Part shown: piece by piece, positions 7,866 to 14,853 of the stretch | Layout: each line of letters starts with the position of its first letter | Numbering within the stretch: the stretch's first letter is position 1 | Source of the DNA: an uncultured Chloroflexales bacterium | GTDB taxonomy: Bacteria; Chloroflexota; Chloroflexia; Chloroflexales; Chloroflexaceae | Length of the DNA stretch: 32,918 nucleotides | Direction of reading: 5' to 3' | NCBI GenBank assembly: GCA_937902315.1 | Contig: CALGUG010000051.1 | Location: 1 to 32,918 of the forward strand | Made by a program: the position numbers and the translations under genes | The notes under the pieces: generated by a model | Told to the model about the DNA's origin: nothing | Database searches by the model: none | What the model saw: the letters and a program-made list of their open reading frames with translations, nothing else

Positions 7866-8900
7866 TTAGGGTGCGCTTGGCTGCTCGGGCTCAACCGGCG
7901 GAGTGGTCGGCGGTGTTGTCGGCGCCGGATTATTCGACGGCGGCACCACAATCGGCGAATCACCGGTTGTCTGGTTCAAAAGCAGTGTCAAGTTGGTATT
8001 GGGGTCGATAAACCAGATATTACCGCTCTGCAGCATCTGAACTTGCAGCTCACGCTTGCGCAGTTCAAACAGCTCAGGGTTCTCACGCCAGTAGCGGCCT
8101 TCGATCGCGCGCACTTGGGCATCGCGGTTAGCAGCTTCCAGTGCTGCTGCGGTCAGACCCTTCTCGGTCGTCAGCCTCACACGCGCTTCCTGTTCGGCTT
8201 GGAAGAGGTTGTTAGCCTGCTGAGCTTCGATCTGCTGGCGGCGTTTCTCTTCGGTCTCGATCTGGACCTCAAGGTTAGCCTTTTCGGCCAAAAGCTTGGC
8301 GTAAGCCTCACCCACTTCGATATCCAGCACCTTCACAGCTTCCAACTTGATATGGAGCTGATCGATCGGGCTAGGCTGACCATCGACACCCGTGCGCAAA
8401 AGCTGAGTAATGCTTTGAGTAAAGGCGCCGCGATCAGAGAGCACTTGGTCGAGTGTAAAGCGCGTGCTCGCGCTCTTAAGGGCATCGTTAATAAAGCCAT
8501 CAAGGAAGCTGTGCAATTGTGTATCGTCGACACCGATCGTTGCATACTGCAACTTAAGCGATTCAGGATCGCTCTTGCGGCTGTAGTCGACTTGAACGCT
8601 TACATCGTAGAGCTGCTTATCGCTGCTGGCGACGTTTTGGGTGATCTGACGCGACTGACGCTTGACATCAACGATCTTTACCTCGGTAAAAAACGCAAAC
8701 GGTCGGAAGAACAGACCGGGGCCTTGAATTCCTTCAATTGCACCCTGGGTGACGACAATACCTCGCTCACCTTCATCGACCTGCACGATTTTGGTTGTAG
8801 AGGCGGCAGCGACAACAAGCACCAATATAAGAATAAGGATCAACGATGTTCGTCCGAGGGTTGCTGGATTAAATCCTCGTCCGGGCATACGCTGTGACAT
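7866..8900 (-). CDS. SPFH/prohibitin-domain membrane protein
   Basis: The 344-residue protein has an N-terminal membrane anchor (~17-36, LILILILVLVVAAAS), an SPFH domain (~40-210) opening with VDEGERGIVVTQGAI and GPGLFFRPF, an Ala/Glu/Gln-rich coiled coil (~205-270) and a proline/threonine-rich tail (~315-344). Prohibitin-type proteins form large ring assemblies on the membrane that scaffold proteases or membrane domains; no specific partner is coded nearby. The second ATG (8900) is preferred over the one at 8906 because AAGG is nine bases upstream of it and only three from the first. It ends 20 bases before the shared terminator at 7816-7846. Confidence 0.85.
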   Translation of the reverse strand: MSQRMPGRGFNPATLGRTSLILILILVLVVAAASTTKIVQVDEGERGIVVTQGAIEGIQGPGLFFRPFAFFTEVKIVDVKRQSRQITQNVASSDKQLYDVSVQVDYSRKSDPESLKLQYATIGVDDTQLHSFLDGFINDALKSASTRFTLDQVLSDRGAFTQSITQLLRTGVDGQPSPIDQLHIKLEAVKVLDIEVGEAYAKLLAEKANLEVQIETEEKRRQQIEAQQANNLFQAEQEARVRLTTEKGLTAAALEAANRDAQVRAIEGRYWRENPELFELRKRELQVQMLQSGNIWFIDPNTNLTLLLNQTTGDSPIVVPPSNNPAPTTPPTTPPVEPEQPSAP

Positions 8901-8949
8901 GGGCATCTACCTTTCTATCCTTTAAGCCATTGTGGCTCACACTAAATTA

Positions 8950-8978
8950 TTGACAATCTAACTTAAATATAGTAAGAA
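8950..8978 (+). promoter_or_regulatory. Candidate promoter of the short luciferase-like gene
   Basis: TTGACA followed after 17 bases by TAAGAA, 55 bases upstream of the ATG at 9033. The -35 is perfect and the -10 is weak. Confidence 0.45.
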
Positions 8979-9032
8979 TCGGGGTGATACCTTATCGAGA
9001 AATGAAATCCACCATAGAGTGAGGAGATTATT

Positions 9033-9824
9033 ATGCGATTCTCGCTTGCTGTTCCTTTAGAGAGAGATACAAAACGCCAGATTCGTTCATATGAGCAGAT
9101 CGAACAACTCGCCCTTGCACTAGAAATATACGGATGGAGCACGATTTGGTTGCACACCTACCCCGAAGAGTACCTGAATCAAGCGCAGAGTCTGCTACGT
9201 GCCTTGCAGCTTTTGTGCAATGTGACCGACCGCATCGATCTAGGAGCGATCGTGCGTCTACCAAGCTCCGAGCAAGAAGACAGCTTTTTCGAAGATCTCA
9301 AACGCATAGACGATCTATCGAGTGGCCGCATACGTATAGCGATCATAGCAAAGGAAGCTGAGAGCTTGTCCTTCGCTCGGCGCGCTAGCAGCGTGCTTGA
9401 ACTCGATGGAAGCGCTTGGCAAGCGAGACGCATCCAAATCGTAAGCGATAAGCCGATCAGCCAGCGCACAGCCCACACTGCGCCCTTTGGAAAGCTGTTT
9501 AAACAAAACGATGGGCAGGAGGCCCACCGAACAATCCTAACATATTCTAGCAACTCTCAAGACAAATGGTTAAGCCATTTTATCCCTCTCAAGGCCGATT
9601 CTTCTCTCTCCTCTCAACTTGCGCGGCAGCTCTGCACTATTGCTGATCCCAGCTCCTTCGATGAAAGCATCTGCGAGCTGCACCCCTTCCCCAGCCAGAA
9701 CGATTCCTTATTGGACTTAATCCGAGAGCTGAATCAGAGCATCCTCCCTCAGTTAGCCCAGCGCCCACTGGTCAAATCATCATTTCAAGATTTTGTAAAG
9801 TTTGAAAACATTTTATTTTCTTAG
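9033..9824 (+). CDS. Short, divergent luciferase-like (LLM) family protein
   Basis: A 263-residue protein with an LLM-like N-terminal half: LALALEIYGWSTIWLH corresponds to the first strand and helix, TDRIDLGAIVRLPS to the strand usually reading ERIRLGTGV, and RIDDLSSGRIRIAI to the LDxLSxGR region. The usual barrel then thins out and the second half has no clear family features, so the protein is shorter than typical LLM enzymes (~330). Flavin binding is therefore uncertain, and it may be a degenerate or accessory subunit. The start is supported by GAGGAG nine bases upstream. Its last codons (FENILFS) lie inside an AT-rich dispersed repeat (9801-9833), so the original C-terminus may have been replaced. 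Confidence 0.6.
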   Translation: MRFSLAVPLERDTKRQIRSYEQIEQLALALEIYGWSTIWLHTYPEEYLNQAQSLLRALQLLCNVTDRIDLGAIVRLPSSEQEDSFFEDLKRIDDLSSGRIRIAIIAKEAESLSFARRASSVLELDGSAWQARRIQIVSDKPISQRTAHTAPFGKLFKQNDGQEAHRTILTYSSNSQDKWLSHFIPLKADSSLSSQLARQLCTIADPSSFDESICELHPFPSQNDSLLDLIRELNQSILPQLAQRPLVKSSFQDFVKFENILFS

Positions 9825-9833
9825 GTCATATAG
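9801..9833 (+). repeat. AT-rich dispersed motif ending GTCATATAG, copy 1
   Basis: It runs from TTTGAAAACATTT to GTCATATAG and aligns almost base for base with 28121-28153. More diverged copies are at 27807-27840 and 30497-30528, and GTCATATAG also appears inverted at 10929-10937. This copy overlaps the end of the upstream coding frame. Confidence 0.55.
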
Positions 9834-9859
9834 TCAAAAAAACACAGCTTATTAGTATC

Positions 9860-9893
9860 TATGGTGAGATGGCCTAAAGCTCATCTCACCATA
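9860..9893. terminator. Hairpin between convergent genes
   Basis: Twelve-bp perfect stem (TATGGTGAGATG / CATCTCACCATA) with a 10-base loop, between the ends of the LLM-like and SelW-like genes. There is no T-run, so termination is inferred from position. Confidence 0.45.
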
Positions 9894-9904
9894 CCTAACG
9901 CTCG

Positions 9905-10156
9905 TTAATCTGCTAGGCGCTCGCGCACCGCTTGGATGATCGTTTCGTTTTCGGGGAAACCGCCTTCGCGGTACATCGAATGGACAAGGTCGCCGTTGAT
10001 CACCACATCGAAGGAACCATCTTCCCAAGGGATCAGCTCGACCGAGGAGAGATCGTAGGTGAAAGTATTCAAGAGGGCTGCGGTAAGTGACAGCGCTTGA
10101 GGTTCGTAACCACACGAGGCGCAATACGTGATGCTAACTTTGACGGGACGGCTCAT
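9905..10156 (-). CDS. SelW/SelT/SelH (Rdx) family thioredoxin-fold protein
   Basis: The 83-residue protein opens with VKVSITYCASCGY. The CxxC motif (Cys12, Cys15, both ordinary TGC/TGT codons) is the redox site that in the selenoprotein members is CxxU. The following pattern (ALLNTFTYDLSSVELIPWEDGSFDVVINGDLVHS) and the C-terminal PENETIIQAVRERL fit the Rdx family. Its ATG overlaps the TGA of the thioredoxin-like gene as ATGA, so the two are translationally coupled and probably act together in thiol redox chemistry. The family's exact substrate is not established. Confidence 0.85.
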   Translation of the reverse strand: MSRPVKVSITYCASCGYEPQALSLTAALLNTFTYDLSSVELIPWEDGSFDVVINGDLVHSMYREGGFPENETIIQAVRERLAD

Positions 10157-10776
10157 GCACTGCGCTCCTTACTTGCTAAGCTGGCTTCGATAATCGCGCG
10201 AATCTCGCTCACCACTGCTTGGTTGGCGAAGGCTTGGTTTTCGGTTCGGAAGGTCGCCCTGGCTTGGGAAAGAACGTTCCGCGCTTCTTCAGGCAACTGA
10301 GCGGGCGATGTATCGGGGCTGAAGTCTTTAAGCGCCGGCTCGCGCTGAAACAGCTCGTTGCGAAAATCGTTGAGTTTCTGAGTCCAACTAGTGGGGCGCT
10401 CGATCCAATGGCCTAGCTCACGGAAGTTGTGATCAAAAAAGACAAAGACCGGAATAGAGCGGAACTTTCCCTCTTTGAGATATTGATCGATCAGATCGAG
10501 ATTTTGGTCGCGCAGAAAGACCCGAATATCGATCGTTCCACTCGCTTCTGCCAAACGCCCCAAAATCGGTAGATTGGCGATCACATCGCCACACCAATCC
10601 TCAGCGATCACTAAGGTGTAGAGCGGCGGCGTCAGGCTCGCAAAGAAGGCAACGTCATCTGGGCTCAACACCACTGCCTGCTCGTTGGCCGCGAAACGAT
10701 CGGCGTTGCGGGTCATCTGAGCTTTGTAAGCGTCGTAACTCATCCCCTGGCGATAGCGTTCTTGAGTGACAGTCAT
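10153..10776 (-). CDS. Thioredoxin-like protein with a single-cysteine WCGD motif
   Basis: The 207-residue protein has a thioredoxin fold core (TLVIAEDWCGDVIANLPILG, then IRVFLRDQNLDLIDQY and the cis-proline region RSIPVFVFFD). The active site is WCGDV: the resolving cysteine of CxxC is absent, which is usual for this thioredoxin-like subgroup and suggests a single-cysteine role rather than classic disulfide reduction. A ~70-residue helical C-terminus follows. The start at 10776 is chosen because AAGGGG lies eight bases upstream; the open frame extends 16 codons further without a ribosome site. First gene of a two-gene operon with the SelW-like protein. Confidence 0.8.
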   Translation of the reverse strand: MTVTQERYRQGMSYDAYKAQMTRNADRFAANEQAVVLSPDDVAFFASLTPPLYTLVIAEDWCGDVIANLPILGRLAEASGTIDIRVFLRDQNLDLIDQYLKEGKFRSIPVFVFFDHNFRELGHWIERPTSWTQKLNDFRNELFQREPALKDFSPDTSPAQLPEEARNVLSQARATFRTENQAFANQAVVSEIRAIIEASLASKERSA

Positions 10777-10993
10777 AGTCTTGTCCCCTTGTGGATACGG
10801 GCTTGAAGCAGCAGATCGCTTCAAGCTGCTCTCATCTTCCGAACAACATTGTCAAATGGGAAGCTACAAATATCATCATACCATACTTATGCAGGGTATA
10901 GACGAAGCTTCGCAGCTTAAATTCTTAACTATATGACGTGAAATTCATACCAAAATACTACAAGATACTTAATCAAGATTATCAAAATTGTGC

Positions 10994-10999
10994 TATAAT
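10994..10999 (+). promoter_or_regulatory. Extended -10 promoter of the PIG-L gene
   Basis: TGCTATAAT (TG-n-TATAAT) 43 bases before the ATG at 11042. No good -35 is seen, as is common with extended -10 promoters. Confidence 0.55.
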
Positions 11000-11041
11000 G
11001 CTCGCAGGTTGATCGGAAAACTCTGTACGAAAGATAGCACT

Positions 11042-11839
11042 ATGTCTGCACTCTTCTATCAAACAACTCCTTCGCGTGTGCTGGTTGTAGCCGCACACCC
11101 TGACGATATCGAATTCTATGCAGGCGGCACGCTGGCCACGTGGATTCAAACAGGCAGCGAAGTCCACTATCTGCTCGTTACCGATGGCGCTGGCGGCAGT
11201 CGCGATCCTGAATGCTCGCCCCAAGCTCTGGCCGAACGTCGCCGCTTGGAACAACGCCGCGCCGCCGATCTGCTTGGCGTTTCGTCGGTACATTTCCTTG
11301 GCTATCCCGATGCAGGCTTTGATGCCTCGTTGGAGCTGCGCATCGCCATCGCGCGGGTGATCCGCCAAGTGCGCCCTGACACGGCCGTCACCTTCGACCC
11401 GCAGCGTCACTACCACGCTATGGGCATCAACCACCCCGACCATATTGCAGTGGGCGCCAGCACCTTGGGGGCCGTTATGCCGCTTGCCAATACTCGCTTG
11501 GCCGCCCCAATCTTGCTGCAAGAGGGCTTAGAGCCGCACGACGTCAACCAAGTTTTTCTGTTTGAAACAGCTACACCCAGCTTCTGGATGCCGCTCTCTG
11601 AGAAGGCGCTTGAGCGTAAGCTCGCGGCCTTACAAGCGCATCAAAGCCAGATCGAAGAAGGTTGGGATGCTGTCAGCGAGGTGCTGTGGCACGGTGATCA
11701 GTTGGCCTATAGCGCTCGCTCGCAAGGGCTGAACTGCCAACAGGCCGAGGCCTTCAGTTACATTCGCCTAACAGCGCCCAGCCAGCCCATAGCGCGTCGC
11801 GCAGTCGCTCAACAACAAGAGCTGTTAGTTCACGCTTAG
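11042..11839 (+). CDS. PIG-L family zinc-dependent deacetylase
   Basis: The 265-residue protein carries the family's metal-binding motif AHPDDIE (His19, Asp22) close to the N-terminus, followed by FYAGGTLATW, and the third metal ligand region NHPDHIAVG. PIG-L/LmbE-like enzymes hydrolyse N-acetyl groups from sugars (GlcNAc-PI, GlcNAc-Ins in mycothiol, bacillithiol precursors). The present substrate cannot be told from sequence. The ATG at 11042 is chosen because it begins conserved sequence and lies downstream of the -10 at 10994; the open frame begins at 10988, upstream of that box. Monocistronic, convergent with the LLM gene across a strong terminator. Confidence 0.88.
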   Translation: MSALFYQTTPSRVLVVAAHPDDIEFYAGGTLATWIQTGSEVHYLLVTDGAGGSRDPECSPQALAERRRLEQRRAADLLGVSSVHFLGYPDAGFDASLELRIAIARVIRQVRPDTAVTFDPQRHYHAMGINHPDHIAVGASTLGAVMPLANTRLAAPILLQEGLEPHDVNQVFLFETATPSFWMPLSEKALERKLAALQAHQSQIEEGWDAVSEVLWHGDQLAYSARSQGLNCQQAEAFSYIRLTAPSQPIARRAVAQQQELLVHA

Positions 11840-11918
11840 GTATCCGAAAGATCCCGTTCTATTGTGGGGGTGGCTTCGCTACACAGATAAACGTCTGTTG
11901 CGGCGGGCAGGATGTTGG

Positions 11919-11938
11919 TAGCCGTAGGCGGACGCGGT
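11919..11938 (-). repeat. Dispersed 20-nt repeat module A, copy 3
   Basis: TAGCCGTAGGCGGACGCGGT preceded by GGGCAGGATGTTGG, in the gap between the PIG-L and LLM genes. Confidence 0.8.
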
Positions 11939-12013
11939 TAAAGCCTTGCTTGGGTAAGAGACTAGGCCGCCAGCAGGCTATACAAATCAAGCTGATGCGG
12001 TATGAATAGCAAA

Positions 12014-12051
12014 AAAGGAGACTTCCTCATTGATTTGAGGAAGTCTCCTTT
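12014..12051. terminator. Bidirectional intrinsic terminator
   Basis: Perfect 16-bp stem (AAAGGAGACTTCCTCA / TGAGGAAGTCTCCTTT) with a 6-base loop, between the convergent PIG-L and LLM genes; A-run on the left. Confidence 0.8.
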
Positions 12052-12075
12052 GTATGTAATTATGTAAAGTATGGT

Positions 12076-13074
12076 TTAGCTGTTCCAAACTTTGGCTAAC
12101 AGCTCGAGCGAGTGTACACGCGCCTCCAAGCCGTACGTCATATTCGAAATCATCAGCTCGTTGGCTTGGGTCTGGCGTTGCAGATCCTCCAGTCGAGCTA
12201 AGACCTGCTCGGGCGTGCCGTAGATGCGATTGCTCGGCAGGCTCTTGGCCGCTTCGAGATCAGGGTGATTCATGGCCTCTTCCGGCGAGATCAGCTCGAC
12301 TAGGCGGCCTGTGCGGATAGCGTAGCTCATCAACATACCGGGCGCGGCCTGGTAGAAGGCCTCCTCTTCAGTGTCTGCTACCAACACCGAAGCGGTAACG
12401 ATCGCATATGGCTCGTCGAGCACATGCGAAGGCTTGAAGCCGCTGCGATAGAGATCGAGCGCGGTCAGCGTGCCGCCCGTATCGAAGTGGTGGGCGAAGG
12501 CGAAGGGCAAGCCCAGCTCCGCCGAGAATTGAGCGCTGTAGTCGCTCGAACCGAGCAAGATGATGCTCGGCCACGATGTCGCTTTGGGCGTAGGAATAAT
12601 GCGTGGAATACGATCGCTATTGACGCGTGGATCGCCCAGCAAGCCCATCAGCTCGATCAATTGGCTAGGGAAGTCTTCTGCACCCAGCATGTTGGGCGAG
12701 CGGCGCAGAGCAGCAGCCACCGCTGGTGTGGTGCCGGGCGCGCGTCCTATGCCCAAATCGATGCGATGGGGGTGCAGCGCTTCGAGCATAGCGAACTGTT
12801 CTGCAACCGCCAACGAGGCGTGATTGGGCAGCATCACACCGCCCGAACCGACCCGGATACGCGAGGTAACGCTCGCGATATGGGCCATCAAGACTGGCGG
12901 ACTGGTGCTAGCAACCGTCGACATATTGTGATGTTCTGCCACCCAGAAGCGTGTATAACCAAGCCGCTCGGCCTGACGAGCGAGTTCAGTTGTTTCAAGA
13001 AGTGCTTCAGTCGAGCTTGCCCCTTTGCGTACGAGCGAAAGGTCAAGCACTGAAAGCGGGACTCTTTGACTCAT
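12076..13074 (-). CDS. LLM-class (luciferase-like) flavin-dependent oxidoreductase
   Basis: A 332-residue single-gene LLM protein of the group that begins PLSVLDLSLV. Diagnostic segments are RLGYTRFWVAEHHNMSTVA, PPVLMAHIASVTSRIRVGSG, GVMLPNHASLAVAEQFAMLE and RIDLGIGRAPGTT, together covering the FMN/F420 barrel. The C-terminus has IYGTPEQVLARLEDL as in this group. These enzymes use reduced flavin or F420; the substrate is not predictable. The start at 13074 (MSQRVPLS) is chosen because AAAGGAA lies six bases upstream; an upstream ATG at 13095 lacks support. Compare the short LLM-like protein at 9033. Confidence 0.9.
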   Translation of the reverse strand: MSQRVPLSVLDLSLVRKGASSTEALLETTELARQAERLGYTRFWVAEHHNMSTVASTSPPVLMAHIASVTSRIRVGSGGVMLPNHASLAVAEQFAMLEALHPHRIDLGIGRAPGTTPAVAAALRRSPNMLGAEDFPSQLIELMGLLGDPRVNSDRIPRIIPTPKATSWPSIILLGSSDYSAQFSAELGLPFAFAHHFDTGGTLTALDLYRSGFKPSHVLDEPYAIVTASVLVADTEEEAFYQAAPGMLMSYAIRTGRLVELISPEEAMNHPDLEAAKSLPSNRIYGTPEQVLARLEDLQRQTQANELMISNMTYGLEARVHSLELLAKVWNS

Positions 13075-13187
13075 GAGGTTCCTTTTATCGGCCAATACTA
13101 CTGGCCGTCTACAATTCCATACCGATTTGGCCCTATTATAGCCAAGTTATCAGCCTATCGGATGCGAAAAAAGCCACACACATAAAA

Positions 13188-13215
13188 AAAGCCTCCCTTG
13201 AAAACCAAGGGAGGC
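13188..13215 (-). terminator. Intrinsic terminator of the small membrane-peptide gene
   Basis: Stem of about 10 bp (GCCTCCCTTG / CAAGGGAGGC) with an A-run on its left on +, giving a U-run for leftward transcription. It lies 22 bases after the stop of the peptide at 13237. Confidence 0.75.
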
Positions 13216-13236
13216 GGAGTCGAAACAGTGACAGAT

Positions 13237-13392
13237 TTAGACAAAAAGCCCCAGCAGGCCGATCGCCCAGAGAACGAGCATTCCCAGCGGAATGAGGTTG
13301 AGCGGGTTATCCCAGCTCCAGTGGATCTCGGTGTCGAGCGGCATATGTGGCATCCGGTTGCGTTCTACGCCAAAGATAGTATTGGTATCCAT
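13237..13392 (-). CDS. 51-residue single-pass membrane peptide
   Basis: A short gene easily missed by length cut-offs. The peptide begins MDTNTIFGVERNRMPH, has a polar stretch with EIHWSWDNP, and ends in a hydrophobic segment LIPLGMLVLWAIGLLGLFV, a likely membrane helix with its C-terminus at the membrane. GAGG lies five bases upstream of the ATG, and a clean intrinsic terminator follows the stop, so it looks like a complete transcription unit. It is divergent from the LysR gene, with a perfect dyad between them. The family is not recognised; it could be a small membrane modulator or part of a larger complex coded elsewhere. Confidence 0.6.
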   Translation of the reverse strand: MDTNTIFGVERNRMPHMPLDTEIHWSWDNPLNLIPLGMLVLWAIGLLGLFV

Positions 13393-13417
13393 GGTTGCCT
13401 CAACCTTCTATAGTGTA

Positions 13418-13434
13418 TGCCATTTGAAATGGCA
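13418..13434. promoter_or_regulatory. Perfect dyad, operator candidate in the divergent LysR intergenic region
   Basis: TGCCATTTGAAATGGCA is an 8-1-8 inverted repeat just upstream of the membrane-peptide gene and ~100 bases from the LysR start, a plausible autoregulatory site. Confidence 0.45.
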
Positions 13435-13476
13435 GAAGTACAATCGTTTATCTACATCTTCAGTATATCATGGCAC

Positions 13477-13482
13477 TATAAT
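13477..13482 (+). promoter_or_regulatory. -10 box of the LysR gene
   Basis: A perfect TATAAT 53 bases before the ATG at 13535; the -35 is poor. Confidence 0.4.
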
Positions 13483-13534
13483 CATGTACAGTGAATAGAA
13501 TTGATTGATATGCATTAAAAAAAGTGATAGGATT

Positions 13535-14419
13535 ATGGAACTTCGTCAACTCGCTACTTTCCAGAGTATCGCCCAAACCGGCAGCTTCACCCGAGCCGCC
13601 GAGCGCCTCGGTTACGTTCAATCGAACGTCACAGCGCATATTCAGGCGCTTGAAGAAGAGCTTGGCGTCGTGCTCTTTGACCGATTGGGACGCCAGATCC
13701 AGTTGACCGAATCGGGCCGACGTCTGCTCAAATATGCCGACCAGATGCTAGCGCTAGCCGCCGAAGCGCGCGACGCAGTCAGCGACAAAGTCTCGGGCGA
13801 GGTGCTGATCAGCGCCCCCGAGACGCTCTGCGCCCACCGCCTACCCACCCTGCTGCGCCGTATCCGCAACGAGCTGCCCCAAGTGCAGGTTGTCTTCCGA
13901 CCCTTGCCCAGCAACGAGCTACGCCAGCACGTCAGCAACGGCACCATCGACGTCGCGCTGACCCTTGAGCAGCCGCGCCCCAGCCTAGGTTTGAATGTGG
14001 AGGTGATGGCAGTAGAAGAGGTGGTCGTGGTTGCGCCGCCCGATCACGCCCTCACGCGTGCCAGCGTGGTCAGCCCGCACGATATAGACGGCGAGCTTAT
14101 GCTACAGACCGAGGCGGGCTGCCCCTATCGCGTCGTGTTCGAGCAAGCTCTGCAAGAGGCGGGAGCCAATCCGCGCGAAACGATCGAGTTCAGCAGCGTC
14201 GAAGCGATCAAGCAGTGTGTGATGGCGGGCATGGGCCTGGCTGTGCTGCCCAAAGTCACCATTACGCGCGAGCTGCGCAGCCGCGAACTAGCCATTCTGC
14301 CGTGGCAGGGGCCATCGCTCGATATGAGCAGCCAGTTGGTCTGGCACGCCAAACGGCGCACTGGAGCGACCTTGCAGGCATTTCTCGACCTAGCGCGCAA
14401 AACGCTCAAACGGTCCTAG
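13535..14419 (+). CDS. LysR-family transcriptional regulator
   Basis: The 294-residue protein has the typical N-terminal winged HTH (MELRQLATFQSIAQTGSFTR, AAERLGYVQSNVTAHIQALE, LFDRLGRQIQLTESGRRLL) and a periplasmic-binding-like effector domain from ~90, with EVLISAPETL, DVALTLEQ and GMGLAVLPK. The start is at MELRQL with AGG close upstream; an ATG at 13505 would add 10 residues. LysR proteins commonly regulate a divergent gene, which here is the 51-residue membrane peptide, with the LLM gene beyond it. The effector is unknown. Confidence 0.92.
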   Translation: MELRQLATFQSIAQTGSFTRAAERLGYVQSNVTAHIQALEEELGVVLFDRLGRQIQLTESGRRLLKYADQMLALAAEARDAVSDKVSGEVLISAPETLCAHRLPTLLRRIRNELPQVQVVFRPLPSNELRQHVSNGTIDVALTLEQPRPSLGLNVEVMAVEEVVVVAPPDHALTRASVVSPHDIDGELMLQTEAGCPYRVVFEQALQEAGANPRETIEFSSVEAIKQCVMAGMGLAVLPKVTITRELRSRELAILPWQGPSLDMSSQLVWHAKRRTGATLQAFLDLARKTLKRS

Positions 14420-14460
14420 CAGTCTGAGGCGGCGACGTCTCGCGCGCCCATGCATTCCTC

Positions 14461-14480
14461 ACCGCGTCCGCCTGCGGCTA
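14461..14480 (+). repeat. Dispersed 20-nt repeat module A, copy 4
   Basis: ACCGCGTCCGCCTGCGGCTA, followed by CAAAACATCCCGCCCAACAA. The central variable base is G. Confidence 0.8.
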
Positions 14481-14610
14481 CAAAACATCCCGCCCAACAA
14501 AGAGGCGGCTATCTTCAGCGCGGCTCAAGGTGGCTAGCACTGAGTTCTTTTCAGCGCGACCCGAGACAGCTAGCATTGATAGCAATTTGGCTCAAAGACG
14601 TACATTATTC

Positions 14611-14655
14611 ACCCCCTCGCCCGCAGTGCGGGAGAGGGGGGCGGGGGGTGAGGGC
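14611..14655 (-). repeat. Module B hairpin (CCCTC/GAGGG), copy 1
   Basis: ACCCCCTCGCCCGC...GCGGGAGAGGGGG forms a long GC-rich stem and is followed by GCGGGGGGTGAGGGC. The same module recurs at 19125, 19344 (half), 27472 and 30737. Confidence 0.7.
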
Positions 14656-14740
14656 CGATAACGCTGAGCGTATGTCGATTTGTGGCTAATGTACAGGTGC
14701 GGGAGAAGGGCTGGGGATGAGGGCGGGAGCTTCCATCTGA

Positions 14741-14760
14741 TAGCCGAAGGCGGACGCGCT
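14741..14760 (-). repeat. Dispersed 20-nt repeat module A, copy 5
   Basis: TAGCCGAAGGCGGACGCGCT, followed by AGAAGTCGAATG: the AGCGCG subtype with the TTCTAG-type flank. Confidence 0.8.
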
Positions 14761-14853
14761 AGAAGTCGAATGTTCGCTAGACGCCTCTCCGCCCGAAGAA
14801 AAATGGCAGATCGTTGGCTTCGACAGGCTCAGCCAACGATCATGAGCAATTCG

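Larger units (their letters stand above)
14420..14853. other. Repeat island between the LysR and mannonate dehydratase genes
   Basis: No gene seen. It holds two module A copies (14461, 14741) in opposite orientation, a module B hairpin (14611-14655) and a fragment GGCTTCGACAGGCTCAGCCA near 14817. Two similar stretches, GCGGCTCAAGGTGGCTAGCA and GCGCGACCCGAGACAGCTAG, occur near 14520 and 14554. Confidence 0.6.

Noticed and set aside
8043..8897. 284-codon open frame on + opposite the SPFH gene
   Set aside because: Antisense shadow; the SPFH protein on - is convincing and the + product has no family features.
9905..10156. Selenocysteine in the SelW-like protein
   Set aside because: Both positions of CASC are ordinary cysteine codons, so no UGA recoding is involved.
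12424..13053. 209-codon frame on + opposite the LLM gene
   Set aside because: Antisense shadow of a well-supported gene.
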